Origin: Prosthecobacter debontii
Lineage (GTDB): Bacteria; Verrucomicrobiota; Verrucomicrobiia; Chthoniobacterales; Chthoniobacteraceae
DNA: 36,223 nt
Reading direction: 5' to 3'
Assembly: GCA_945905735.1 (NCBI GenBank)
Contig: CAMDQC010000039.1
Location: 1-36,223, forward strand
Shown here one piece after another: positions 9,079-17,714 of the stretch (its first letter is position 1; each line of letters opens with the position of its first letter). Under the pieces are notes generated by a model. It worked only from the letters and a program-made list of their open reading frames with translations. It was not told where the DNA came from and did not search any database. Position numbers and translations under genes: made by a program.

Positions 9079-9248
9079 TCTCCCCTGTAGAGTGCTGACG
9101 CTTCCCGGATGAATCACTGAGACGTTCCGATTCTATTCGGATCCCGCAATTTTAGCCAGCCGCTCAGACCCGTCAGCATCCACTCGGCACGCCACTTTTG
9201 AAATACTCCTAGCTTGCCGCCCGCGATGTGTTCCCGCAACTCTCGCCG

Positions 9249-10508
9249 ATGCCACGCATCATCGCCCTTCTCGGACTTGTCGTCTTCATCGCCATCGCAT
9301 GGGCGCTTTCTAATAACCGCCGCCGCTTCCCGTGGCGCACGGTGCTCGCCGGGCTGGCGCTCCAGTTTGTCTGCGCGGCGTTCATCCTTGGCACGAGGCC
9401 GGGGCTGGCGATGTTTGAAGGCGCGCAAGCTGCCGTCCAGAAACTCTCCGATTGCTCCAACGAAGGCGTCCAACTCGTCTTCGGCCCGCTGGCAAAAGCG
9501 GACGTTCTCGGCGGCGCGTTCGGCCCGCAGAACAACATCGTTTTCGCCGTCACCATCTCCGCTACCATCATCTTTATCGCCGCGCTTTCTGCGCTGTTGT
9601 ATCACCTCGGCATCCTCCAGCGCATCGTCCGCGTCATGGCCCTCGTCATGCAGCGCGTGATGGGCACCAGCGGCAGCGAGAGCCTCGCCGCCGCCAGCAA
9701 TATCTTCCTCGGCCAGACGGAAGCCGCCCTCATCGTAAAGCCCTACATCGCCAAAATGACCGCCAGCGAAATCATGGCGCTCATGACCGCCGGGATGGCC
9801 ACCATCGCCACCGGCGTCATGGTCGTTTACGGAGGTAAGGACATCGGGATGAACGCCGGCCACATCCTCACCGCATCCGTCCTCAGTGCCCCGGCGGCAT
9901 TGCTTGTTTCAAAAATCATGTTCCCCGAAACCGAGGCCAGTGAAACTCGCTCCGGCGCGGCGATGACTACGGAAAGGACCGACCAAAACAGCATCGACGC
10001 CCTCTGCCGGGGCACCAGCGAAGGCGTCACCATGGCCATCAACGTCATGGCCATGCTCATCGCATTCACCGCCGCTGTCGCCCTGCTCAACATGAGCATC
10101 GGCGGCATCCAGTGGCTGCTCGCGGGGAAACCGGAAAACTTCCACCCCACCACACTCCAGACCATGCTCGGCCACCTCAACGCCCCCTTCGCATGGCTCA
10201 TGGGCGTCCCGTGGAAAGACTGCCACCTCGTCGGCCAAGCACTCGGCGAGCGCGTCGTGCTCAACGAATTTGTCGGATACCTCTCGCTCTCCGCGCATAA
10301 AGAAACGCTCGACCCACGCTCCACCATCATCGCCACCTACGCCCTCTGCGGCTTCGCCAACTTCGCCAGCATCGGCATCCAGATCGGCGGCATCAGCGCC
10401 ATCGCTCCCTCCCGCCGTGGCGACCTCGCCCGGCTCGGCCTCCGCGCCATGGTCGCCGGACTTCTCGCCTGCTACATCACCGCCACCATCGTGGGGATTA
10501 TTTCGTAA
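9249..10508 (+). CDS. Concentrative nucleoside transporter (CNT/NupC family)
   Basis: A membrane transporter that imports nucleosides with H+ or Na+. The 419-residue product has the usual CNT length and arrangement: N-terminal helix followed by a basic stretch (SNNRRRFPWRTVLAG), the gate domain, and the family signature NIFLGQTEAALIVKPYI at residues 151-167, which includes the substrate-binding Gln-Thr-Glu. A second conserved core, ALCGFANFASIGIQIGG, lies near the C-terminus and carries the other binding helices. The ATG at 9249 matches the typical N-terminus; an alternative ATG at 9228 would add seven residues. It stands alone, 170 bp after the tRNA and convergent with the metallopeptidase-like gene. 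Confidence 0.9.
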   Translation: MPRIIALLGLVVFIAIAWALSNNRRRFPWRTVLAGLALQFVCAAFILGTRPGLAMFEGAQAAVQKLSDCSNEGVQLVFGPLAKADVLGGAFGPQNNIVFAVTISATIIFIAALSALLYHLGILQRIVRVMALVMQRVMGTSGSESLAAASNIFLGQTEAALIVKPYIAKMTASEIMALMTAGMATIATGVMVVYGGKDIGMNAGHILTASVLSAPAALLVSKIMFPETEASETRSGAAMTTERTDQNSIDALCRGTSEGVTMAINVMAMLIAFTAAVALLNMSIGGIQWLLAGKPENFHPTTLQTMLGHLNAPFAWLMGVPWKDCHLVGQALGERVVLNEFVGYLSLSAHKETLDPRSTIIATYALCGFANFASIGIQIGGISAIAPSRRGDLARLGLRAMVAGLLACYITATIVGIIS

Positions 10509-10596
10509 AGAAGTCGCCCCACCGACTCCCCACGCGAAACTCTTGCGCAGAGTCCGCGCGCGACCTACACCCCGCCGGTGCGCGCGAAAACTCGCT

Positions 10597-11823
10597 CTAC
10601 TCCTGCGATTTCGGAGCCGCCTTCACCGCGTGCTTCTCATGCAGGCGCGGCCAGAAGTCTTTCCAATACGTGTCGAAGTAATCCAACCCGGCTGTTTCGA
10701 TGTGCTCGAGCTTCGCGACCTTTGGCGCGGTGGCCGGGTCGAAGCCGGCGAGGTGATCTTTTCCGGCGCGAGTGCGCGGAGAGACGAAGCGCCACTCGGA
10801 ATCGCCCAGCACTTCGGCGCAGATTGCTGCGAGCTCGGGGTCATATTTTTTGAACTCCGCGCGGGTGTGGATGTGATTGTGATCGTGGTCCATCGTGCGG
10901 TTGGTGTCGTACCAGTTCTGCACGCCCTCGGCCCAATACTCGGAGGAATTCCCGGCGGCGTACGTTTCTTTCGCGCCGCCAAAGACGACGAGCACTTTAT
11001 CGTCTTTGGTCACGTCGATTTTTGAGTGACTCGGCTTGCCGTTCACCAGGATGTCGCCGCCGTCCAGGCACTGCTTGAGAAACTCGGGCTTCTGCTCCGG
11101 GAACGACTTCACGAGCGCGTCGAGCAGGCTCACCGGCGTCGCGCTTTTCACCCTGCGGAACCGCAGCGCCGCATAGCCGTCGTTGTAAATGCCGCGCTTC
11201 TTCGCATTCGCAAACGCCGCCTTCACCCGCGCGTGCTGCTCCGGCGAGAATCCAGCACCCTGAATGACATGCCCAAACTCGTGGATGAGGATGCTCTCCG
11301 TCTGCATCCCACCTTCGTATTCGAGCACGTCCTCCTCCGCAAAAAGCACCACGCGACGCCCGGCCCGCGTGGTGAGAAAGCCGCGCTGCCGCCAGTTGTA
11401 AAAGTCGAGCTCCTTCCCGGTTTTGTCGGAGGCAAACATCGGCACATCGGAAGTCAGTTCATTGTGCGCGACGAGCACGCAGAGCACCTTCTTCTCGCGG
11501 ATGCGCGCGGCGACATCCGGCGCGATACTCTTCATCACCATGTCGAACTGATACGCCGATTCGCGATGCGTGAAGTCCGAGACCTTGTCCGAAGTCGCGA
11601 TGAGGATGTTCTGCACGAGCGTCGCCTTTTTGAAAAACGCCGTATCGAGTTTGTATTCCGCAGCCTGCTCCGGCGTGACGGGCTTGATGGCAAATGCCTC
11701 GGCCGCCCCGCAGTCCGGAGCGGCGACCGCGAATGCCAAAGCGACGAGCGAGAATGCGAAGAGGCGAGAATGTTTCGAGAGTTGCACGCGGGCGACCGGA
11801 GCGGGAAGCGGCGCACAATGCAA
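10597..11823 (-). CDS. Exported HEXXH metallopeptidase-like protein
   Basis: I do not recognise a characterised orthologue. The 408-residue frame has a hydrophobic signal (LFAFSLVALAFAVAA, residues 21-35) followed by about 370 soluble residues. HEFGH at 181-185, preceded by the hydrophobic run SILI, is a zinc-protease HExxH motif. A glutamate ligand could come from SSEYWAEGVQNWYDT, whose YWAEG pattern occurs in lethal-factor-like (ATLF) and related peptidases. Histidine-rich DHDHNHIHTR follows and may bind metal. No ATG is available near the start: the frame opens with TTG at 11823, and a GTG at 11787 would give a more ordinary signal peptide. The gene is single, separated from its upstream neighbour by a terminator and convergent with the nucleoside transporter. 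Confidence 0.65.
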   Translation of the reverse strand: MHCAPLPAPVARVQLSKHSRLFAFSLVALAFAVAAPDCGAAEAFAIKPVTPEQAAEYKLDTAFFKKATLVQNILIATSDKVSDFTHRESAYQFDMVMKSIAPDVAARIREKKVLCVLVAHNELTSDVPMFASDKTGKELDFYNWRQRGFLTTRAGRRVVLFAEEDVLEYEGGMQTESILIHEFGHVIQGAGFSPEQHARVKAAFANAKKRGIYNDGYAALRFRRVKSATPVSLLDALVKSFPEQKPEFLKQCLDGGDILVNGKPSHSKIDVTKDDKVLVVFGGAKETYAAGNSSEYWAEGVQNWYDTNRTMDHDHNHIHTRAEFKKYDPELAAICAEVLGDSEWRFVSPRTRAGKDHLAGFDPATAPKVAKLEHIETAGLDYFDTYWKDFWPRLHEKHAVKAAPKSQE

Positions 11824-11848
11824 ACCAAGTTAGAAGCGATTCTGGAGC

Positions 11849-11880
11849 AAAAAAAAACCCGTTCGGAATGACCGAACGGG
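11849..11880 (-). terminator. Intrinsic terminator of the 96-aa exported protein gene
   Basis: Read on the minus strand, CCCGTTCGG pairs perfectly with CCGAACGGG around a 5-nt loop (11867-11871) and is followed by nine T residues. It begins 30 bp after the stop of the gene at 11911-12201 and ends 25 bp before the next minus-strand start, so it separates the two transcripts. Confidence 0.92.
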
Positions 11881-11910
11881 CTTCTTGTATTGAGCTTCTA
11901 ATCCAGCGGA

Positions 11911-12201
11911 CTAGGACTTCTTTTCGACAGCGGCAGCTGGTGCAGCGACGCTTTCGGCTTTGCCGTGTTCGCTGACGACCTTCACGGCCTTGCCCACGAG
12001 AGCGGCCACCTTGTCGGCGCCAGCGGTCGTTGGGGTGAGGGTGATGGTGGCAGACTTGCCGTCTGCTTTTTCCACGACGACGGTTTTTTTCTCGGCGTCG
12101 TAGGATTTCAGTGTGCCTTCGTCAGTGACTTTCTTTCCGCAGCCGGCTTGTGCGCCGAGCGTGAGTGTTGCCATTGCGAGGAGTGCTAGGAGTTTTTTCA
12201 T
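11911..12201 (-). CDS. Small exported protein of unknown function
   Basis: A 96-residue protein with a textbook signal peptide (MKKLLALLAMATLTLGAQA) and probable cleavage after AQA. The mature part is a compact beta-rich domain: GTLKSYDAEKKTVVVEKADGKSATITLTP, followed by a VAALVGKAVKVVSEHGK segment and an alanine/lysine tail. The pattern resembles small OB-like or metal-binding envelope domains, but no catalytic or metal-ligand set is evident. The ATG at 12201 is chosen over upstream in-frame codons because of the signal peptide. A strong terminator follows, suggesting a monocistronic and possibly well-expressed gene. It is divergent from the HupE-like gene, 62 bp away. Confidence 0.72.
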   Translation of the reverse strand: MKKLLALLAMATLTLGAQAGCGKKVTDEGTLKSYDAEKKTVVVEKADGKSATITLTPTTAGADKVAALVGKAVKVVSEHGKAESVAAPAAAVEKKS

Positions 12202-12263
12202 AGTATTAGTTTGAAGTTGAGGATTGACGGCGGGATGCCGCCCGTCCTCGTTTCGGAGAATCC

Positions 12264-13439
12264 ATGATGAACCGCCGCACGCAAGCCGCATTTTATATAT
12301 TTTTCCTGTTCCTTCTCGCATCGGTTTCCATCGCTCACCCGATTCCCGATATCCCGGTGCGCACATTTCTTCCGGGCGATGGGACGGCGCGCGTCTTGGT
12401 GGAAGTGGACCCTCGGTGTTTCGAGGACGATCCCGAGACAGCTCCATCGCTACTCCCGTTTGGGTTTTCGGCGGTGACGCCTGCCGAGCGCGAGGCGATG
12501 AAACTGCGGGCTGCAGAACTCGTGCGGCGTAGCGTGGAGTTCACCCTAGAGCCGATCGGCAAAATGCAGCCGGAGTTCACGTTCTCTTTTACCGGGAAAA
12601 GCGCAGCTCCTATCGGCGGCGAGGAAGATCCCATCGTCCTCACCGGCGAATGGAAGACGCAGCTTGCAGCGGGACTCACCGGGTGGAGAATTCGCTCTCT
12701 CCCTGAGGGGAAACTCAGCGTTGTCTTCCAAAACATCGTTCGCGGGGAATCGCATCCGCGCATCGCGGTCCTGTTTCCCGGCGAGACGAGCTTTACGCTG
12801 GAACTCGCCACTCTCACCGGGTCAAATGCCACGCCACAGACCGGCGAACGCGTGGCTGCCACTCCCTCGGCTGGCGACGGCTGGAGCACCTTTTGGCAAT
12901 ACCTCAGGCAGGGATTCCGTCACGTCGTCCCGGAGGGCATGGATCACATCCTCTTTGTCCTCGGCCTGTTCTTGCTTTGCCGGGAGTGGAAGCCCCTGCT
13001 TGCCCAAGTGACGACCTTCACGCTGGCCCACTCGGTAACGCTCGCGCTGGCAACGATTGGAGCCGTGAATGTGTCCCCGGACGTCGTCGAGCCCATCATC
13101 TCGGCGAGTATCGTCTTCGTGGCGTTGGAGAACATCTTCCGTCCGCGGTACACCTACTGGCGGCTCGTCCTCGTCTTCTCTTTCGGGTTGATTCACGGCC
13201 TCGGCTTCGCAGGCGCACTGAAGGAACTGGAACTTCCCTCCGGCTCTCTCGCAGCAGGACTCGTCGGCTTTAACGTCGGGGTGGAAGGCGGGCAGCTCGC
13301 CGTGATTTTCATCGCATTTCTCGCGACCTTTTGGGTGCGTGATCCGGCCTCTTATCGCAAATGGGTGGTCATCCCCGGTTCGCTTTATATCGCGTTGAGG
13401 GGCGCTTGGTGGACGGTTGAGCGGGTTTTCGGGTGGTAG
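12264..13439 (+). CDS. HupE/UreJ-like membrane protein
   Basis: A 391-residue protein with a signal or anchor helix (FYIFFLFLLASVSIAHP), an extracytoplasmic domain of about 190 residues and a C-terminal block of six or seven membrane helices. That block has the HupE/UreJ_2 hallmarks: PEGMDHILFVLGLFLL near residue 220, TFTLAHSVTLALA, and GLIHGLGFAGAL. These conserved His/Asp residues inside membrane helices are thought to handle metal ions; HupE relatives have been linked to nickel or cobalt, but the large extended family is mostly uncharacterised. GGAGAA just before the ATG may act as a Shine-Dalgarno. The exbB-exbD-tonB genes follow after 141 bp, making a link with TonB-dependent metal uptake attractive but inferred. 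Confidence 0.8.
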   Translation: MMNRRTQAAFYIFFLFLLASVSIAHPIPDIPVRTFLPGDGTARVLVEVDPRCFEDDPETAPSLLPFGFSAVTPAEREAMKLRAAELVRRSVEFTLEPIGKMQPEFTFSFTGKSAAPIGGEEDPIVLTGEWKTQLAAGLTGWRIRSLPEGKLSVVFQNIVRGESHPRIAVLFPGETSFTLELATLTGSNATPQTGERVAATPSAGDGWSTFWQYLRQGFRHVVPEGMDHILFVLGLFLLCREWKPLLAQVTTFTLAHSVTLALATIGAVNVSPDVVEPIISASIVFVALENIFRPRYTYWRLVLVFSFGLIHGLGFAGALKELELPSGSLAAGLVGFNVGVEGGQLAVIFIAFLATFWVRDPASYRKWVVIPGSLYIALRGAWWTVERVFGW

Positions 13440-13580
13440 GCCAAAGGCAGCCGTTGGGCTGATTGATACAACGCCTTCGGCATCATCCAGAGCGTGCCCA
13501 CTTTTAGTGACACCCGCGCAGGGCTCCCGGCTTTTTTGTGTTTTCGGGCGGCGCGCTGCGGCGCATAAGTGGGGTATCTC

Positions 13581-14198
13581 ATGCACTCCTTGCTCGATCT
13601 CTTTCACAAAGGCGGGCCGATCATGTGGCCGATTCTCGCTTGTTCGTTGCTGGCGCTGACTGTGGTCTTTGAACGGCTCTTTTTCATCGTCGCGGAAATG
13701 TCGCGGCGTCAGCCAAAGCTCGTGGATTCCATGCTTGATGCGGTGGAGCGGCGGGAGCTGGAGTTGGCGATGAAGCTCGGGCGGGACTCGAAGGATTTCG
13801 TCGCCCGCACGCTGGCAGCGGCGCTGGAGCATGGGGCGGAAAAGAGTATCGCCAGCGCGCTGTTGCGCGGGGCGGAGCGGGAACTGGCGCGGTATAATCG
13901 CGGGCTAAGTGTGCTGGATACAATCATCACGCTCGCGCCGCTGCTGGGGCTGCTGGGGACGGTGACGGGGATGATGGGCTCGTTTGGGATGCTGGGCGGC
14001 GGCGAGCTGGGCGCACCGACGGCGATCACGGGCGGGATCGCGGAAGCGCTGATCGCCACGGCGTTCGGGCTCGGCGTGGCAATCACGGCGCTGATTCCAT
14101 TTAACTACCTGAACGCCCGGCTGGAGGGCGCGCGACGGGAGCTGCAAGACGCTGCGGCGCATATCGAAATCCACACAGCACAGTTCGCAAAACCATGA
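13581..14198 (+). CDS. exbB: ExbB/TolQ/MotA-family proton channel protein
   Basis: ExbB forms the pentameric inner-membrane channel that uses proton motive force to energise TonB. The 205-residue product has a first membrane helix (IMWPILACSLLALTVVFERLFF) followed by a cytoplasmic helical region, and two more membrane helices in the C-terminal half. The family core LGLLGTVTGMMGSFG and later TAFGLGVAITALIPFNYL are clear. An upstream in-frame GTG at 13569 would add four residues; the ATG at 13581 is preferred. The stop overlaps the exbD start as ATGA. Whether it serves TonB or Tol function is decided by the tonB gene two positions downstream. Confidence 0.88.
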   Translation: MHSLLDLFHKGGPIMWPILACSLLALTVVFERLFFIVAEMSRRQPKLVDSMLDAVERRELELAMKLGRDSKDFVARTLAAALEHGAEKSIASALLRGAERELARYNRGLSVLDTIITLAPLLGLLGTVTGMMGSFGMLGGGELGAPTAITGGIAEALIATAFGLGVAITALIPFNYLNARLEGARRELQDAAAHIEIHTAQFAKP

Positions 14199-14605
14199 TC
14201 ACTATCCCATCACCACGCGGGAGCCGTAGGGCGCGGATTGAGATCATCCCACTCATCGACATCATGTTCTTCCTCCTCGCGACGTTCGTCATGGTGTCGC
14301 TCTCGATGGTGAAAAATCAGGGCATCCCGGTGCGTCTGCCCGCCACCACCACCGGGCAAGCGCAGGACCGCAAGGACGCGGCGACCATCAGCGTGAGCGC
14401 CACCGGGCAGTTGTATCTGGACAAGGAGGAACTCCCGCTCGACGCCCTCTCCACACGGCTCGCGGCGCTGAAAGGGGCAAACGCAGAGCTGCGGGTATTT
14501 ATCAACGGCGACGAGGATGCGCGGCTCGGCCTCGCTATCGAAGTCCTCGATGCGACGCGCAAACTGGGCATCACGAAAGTGGCGTTTGAGACGAAGAAGA
14601 AATGA
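14195..14605 (+). CDS. exbD: ExbD/TolR-family protein
   Basis: ExbD partners ExbB and carries the essential membrane aspartate for proton flow. The 136-residue product has a basic N-terminus, then a single membrane helix with the signature IIPLIDIMFFLLATFVM containing Asp22, then a periplasmic domain (ISVSATGQLYLDKEELPLDAL, VFINGDEDARLG) typical of the family. Length is normal. The start and stop both overlap neighbours as ATGA, so exbB, exbD and tonB are translationally coupled. Confidence 0.88.
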   Translation: MITIPSPRGSRRARIEIIPLIDIMFFLLATFVMVSLSMVKNQGIPVRLPATTTGQAQDRKDAATISVSATGQLYLDKEELPLDALSTRLAALKGANAELRVFINGDEDARLGLAIEVLDATRKLGITKVAFETKKK

Positions 14606-15264
14606 GCGCGAGCCGCGCGAGTCGTGGGTTTTTGCTGTGGGAATATCGCCGACGGCTGTTGCTTGCCGCGAGCGTCGCGCTGGCGGTCCACGCGGGCATC
14701 TTTTTCACCAGCCGTCCGGTGGTGTTTGTCGCGGCGCAGTTTGGGCACGACGAACCAGCGGCGGCGATGGAGGTGGACTTGGTCGAACAAGCTCAAGAGC
14801 CCGCGCCGACAGAGCTGGAACCCCCCTTCACCCCGCCCCCCGAGCCGAGTCCAGAGCAGCCCCCAACGTCCGAACCCGATGCCCTCTCGCCGATTGCGCG
14901 GCCGAAGCCTCCTGCTCAACCGAGCCCGCCGCCACCGCGCACCAGCCCCAAGCCCCCACAGACCGGCCCCGCCAGAGCCGCAAGCCGCGGCATCACCTCA
15001 AAAGCCACGGCCAGCTACAGCCCCGCCCCGCTCTACCCGGAGGAAAGCCGCGCCGCCAGGGAGCATGGCACTGTTTTACTCCAAGGCGCAGTGGACGAGC
15101 TTGGTCGCATCACCAGCACAACCCTGAAAAAAAGCAGCGGCTATCCCCGTCTCGACCGTGCTGCGGAGGAAGCCTTCCGCCGCTACAAGCTAAAGCCCGC
15201 AATGCGCAATGGGCGGCCGATTTCCTCGACGGTCGAAAAGCTATTCCGCTTCAAAGTCGAATAG
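14602..15264 (+). CDS. tonB: TonB-family energy transducer
   Basis: TonB spans the periplasm and transmits energy to outer-membrane receptors. The 220-residue protein has an N-terminal membrane anchor (RLLLAASVALAVHAGIFF), a long proline/glutamate-rich spacer (about residues 55-125, with many PP and EP pairs), and a C-terminal TonB domain: GTVLLQGAVDELGRITS, SSGYPRLDRAAEEAFRRYKLKPA and a final FRFKVE strand. This matches the 70-90-residue TonB C-terminal fold. It is the third gene of the coupled exbB-exbD-tonB set. No TonB-dependent receptor lies in the window, so its client is unknown. Confidence 0.87.
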   Translation: MSASRASRGFLLWEYRRRLLLAASVALAVHAGIFFTSRPVVFVAAQFGHDEPAAAMEVDLVEQAQEPAPTELEPPFTPPPEPSPEQPPTSEPDALSPIARPKPPAQPSPPPPRTSPKPPQTGPARAASRGITSKATASYSPAPLYPEESRAAREHGTVLLQGAVDELGRITSTTLKKSSGYPRLDRAAEEAFRRYKLKPAMRNGRPISSTVEKLFRFKVE

Positions 15265-15350
15265 ACCCGAACGCGACGCGTGACCCTCCACAGCAGATCG
15301 GCCCACTGCCCTACTAAGAACCCCGCCGCCCGTGTATCCTCTCTGCCACT

Positions 15351-16817
15351 ATGATCAGAATACCTGGACAACCTGGACGCGACCTTTGTGACCCACATCT
15401 CGGCCTCACGCGGCGCGACCTTCTCCGAGTCGGCGGCAGCGCCATTCTCGGCCTCACGCTCGGCTCGGCGCTTTCGCTGAAGGCGCGGGCGGTGGAGACG
15501 AAGACGACGGGCGGAGGCTTCGGCAAGGCGAAACACGTCGTCATGGTCTATCTGCAAGGCGGGCCGTCGCACATCGACCTTTGGGATCCAAAAGAAAACA
15601 TGCCCGACAAACTGCGCAGTCCATTTAAGGACATCGCGACAAAGATTCCCGGCACACGCTTCACCGAACTGTTGCCCGGCCTCGCGAAGCTGAACGACCG
15701 GTTCACGATGATCCGCTCCATGAGCTACACGCCAAACGGGCTCTTCAATCACACCGCCGCGATTTACCAAATCATGACCGGCTACACGACGGATAAAGTC
15801 TCGCCGTCCGGCCAGCTAGAGCCACCGAACGCGAAGGACTTCCCGAACTTCGGCAGCAACATCATCCGGCTCAAACCACAGACGGAGCCCGTGCTCCCGT
15901 TCGTCATGCTCCCCCGCCCGTTGCAGGAATCGAACGTCGTCGGCAAAGGCGGCGGCGCTGGGTTTCTCGGCAAAGCCTTCGACCCCTACACGCTCTTCCC
16001 CGATGGCGACGACCTCGACATGACGAAGATGAGCCGCATCAAAGTGGACGACCTCAAGCTGCGGCCCGATGTCTTCGCCCACCGCCTCCAGCGCCGCGCC
16101 CGGTTGCGCGATGCGATGGAGAACGCGATGCCCGAGATCGACAAAGCCGTCGCCAACTACCAACTCGACGATTACTACGGCAAAGCCCTCGACCTCATCA
16201 CCAGCGGCAAAGCCCGCGAAGCATTCGAGATGGACCGCGAGACCTCCGACATGCGCGAGCGGTATGGGATGAACACCTTCGGCCAATCGCTCCTCCTCGC
16301 CCGCCGCCTCGTGGAAGCAGGCACCCGCGTCGTCGAAGTCATCTGGCCCAAAGTCGCCAACAGCGACAACCACTCGTGGGACACCCACGCCGGCCTCACC
16401 ACGCGCCTCCGCGACCAAGCTGCGCCGATGTTTGACAAAGGATTCTCCGCCTTCATCGAAGACATGGACTCACGCGGATTGCTGGACGAAACCATCGTCG
16501 TCGCGCTGGGTGAATTTGGGCGCAGCCCCGAGCGCGGCGTCTCCACTAGCGGCAACCAAAACAGCTCCGACGGGCGCGACCACTGGCCCTACTGCTACAC
16601 CGCCGCCATCGCCGGAGCGGGCATCAAACGCGGCTACGTCCACGGCGAGAGCGACGCCACCGGAGCCTCGCCGAAAAGCGACCCCGTCCACCCCACCGAG
16701 CTACTCGCCAGCATCTACCACGCATTCGGCATCGATCCCGAGACCATCGTCTATAACCACCTCAACCAACCCCGCGAGCTGGTGAAAGCGAAGCACATCC
16801 CGGCCATCTTCGCGTAG
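15351..16817 (+). CDS. DUF1501 family protein, Tat-exported
   Basis: A 488-residue member of the DUF1501 family, abundant in planctomycetes and verrucomicrobia and structurally related to sulfatases and alkaline-phosphatase-fold proteins. The N-terminus has a twin-arginine signal ([20 protein letters not shown], Arg21-Arg22), so it is likely exported folded. Typical family motifs are [19 protein letters not shown] near residue 63, [22 protein letters not shown] near 123, [23 protein letters not shown], and [21 protein letters not shown]. These supply the Asp/His residues expected for metal binding. No enzymatic activity is established for the family; a partner PSD1-type cytochrome protein is usual but is not adjacent here. 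It starts 86 bp after tonB and ends 24 bp before a convergent gene. Confidence 0.88.
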   Translation: MIRIPGQPGRDLCDPHLGLTRRDLLRVGGSAILGLTLGSALSLKARAVETKTTGGGFGKAKHVVMVYLQGGPSHIDLWDPKENMPDKLRSPFKDIATKIPGTRFTELLPGLAKLNDRFTMIRSMSYTPNGLFNHTAAIYQIMTGYTTDKVSPSGQLEPPNAKDFPNFGSNIIRLKPQTEPVLPFVMLPRPLQESNVVGKGGGAGFLGKAFDPYTLFPDGDDLDMTKMSRIKVDDLKLRPDVFAHRLQRRARLRDAMENAMPEIDKAVANYQLDDYYGKALDLITSGKAREAFEMDRETSDMRERYGMNTFGQSLLLARRLVEAGTRVVEVIWPKVANSDNHSWDTHAGLTTRLRDQAAPMFDKGFSAFIEDMDSRGLLDETIVVALGEFGRSPERGVSTSGNQNSSDGRDHWPYCYTAAIAGAGIKRGYVHGESDATGASPKSDPVHPTELLASIYHAFGIDPETIVYNHLNQPRELVKAKHIPAIFA

Positions 16818-16841
16818 CAGCGAGGGACATCCTTACACGAA

Positions 16842-17591
16842 TTACCCCTCCGCGATCTTCTGACGTTCGGCGGGAGCTTGCGCGGGCTGTTGGGCCTCGG
16901 GCGTCACTTGGTTCATCTTCTTTTTGTATTCGTCGAAGAGCATTTTCCCGCGTGCCTTTTTCATCTCTTGCTGGCGTTGGACGTTGCTGCCGAGTTCTTT
17001 CGCGAGGTCCATCGTCGCGCGCATCTGGCCTTCGCCACCCGCTGCGGATTGACGGAGCTGCTCCATGCTTTGGCCGACTTCGCCGCCCATCATTCCTTGC
17101 AGTTCGCCGATGCTGCCCTTCATGAGCGTCGCGAGGCCGTCGAGTGAACGGCTCACCGCGACCCGCGTCTTCAGCGTCTCAAATTCGCGCTGAAACTTCT
17201 GCACTTCGCGCAGACTGTTCGCGATGACTTCGGTGTTCTGTTTGTAGAGAGCTTCGAGGTGGTCGAGCTGCGCGGTGTTGTCCGCGACATCGCCTTCCAT
17301 GTTCGCGAGTTCCTCGGCGTAATGCGCGCCGTTCTCCTCATCGTTCGCCGTGATTGCCGCCTGGAGAAGCCCCTGCAACTCCTGCTTCTGCCGGTTCTGG
17401 CGCTTCACTTGGTCTTTCAAATTGGCCACCTGCCCGGCGAGTTGCCCATTCGCGTAATGCGCACGGTCCGCCTTCTCGCGAGAGTCGCGGATGCCGCGCT
17501 CGACGACGGCTTGGTTGATGGCGTCGGTCTCGGTGACTTTCTCAGCCATGAAGCCGAGCCAGATGAAGATGCGTTTGAATGCTCGAAACAT
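16842..17591 (-). CDS. PspA/IM30-like coiled-coil protein
   Basis: A 249-residue, mostly helical protein without a signal peptide. It begins with a short amphipathic helix (MFRAFKRIFIWLGFMAEKV), like the membrane-binding helix of PspA/IM30 proteins, and continues with a charged coiled coil over about residues 25-225. The stretches LKDQVKRQNRQKQELQGLLQAAI and SLREVQKFQREFETLKTRVAVSR resemble that family's helical core. The C-terminal tail is glutamine, proline and alanine rich. A role in membrane maintenance is an inference from fold type only. It lies 123 bp downstream of the LRR/beta-lactamase gene on the same strand, so co-transcription is possible. Confidence 0.55.
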   Translation of the reverse strand: MFRAFKRIFIWLGFMAEKVTETDAINQAVVERGIRDSREKADRAHYANGQLAGQVANLKDQVKRQNRQKQELQGLLQAAITANDEENGAHYAEELANMEGDVADNTAQLDHLEALYKQNTEVIANSLREVQKFQREFETLKTRVAVSRSLDGLATLMKGSIGELQGMMGGEVGQSMEQLRQSAAGGEGQMRATMDLAKELGSNVQRQQEMKKARGKMLFDEYKKKMNQVTPEAQQPAQAPAERQKIAEG

Positions 17592-17714
17592 AAAATGGAG
17601 TTGGTTGATTAGTTGAAGAGTCAGAGCTTAGCGCGTCGGCAAAGAACGTCAGCGCACGCCGCGCTTTTCCCTCAGGTTGGGCAGTTCTACCAGCATAAAG
17701 GCGAGGTTGTTGGG

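Noticed and set aside
13440..13580. Terminator for the HupE-like gene near the T-run
   Set aside because: The T-run follows no stem of convincing length, so a hairpin terminator is not supported.
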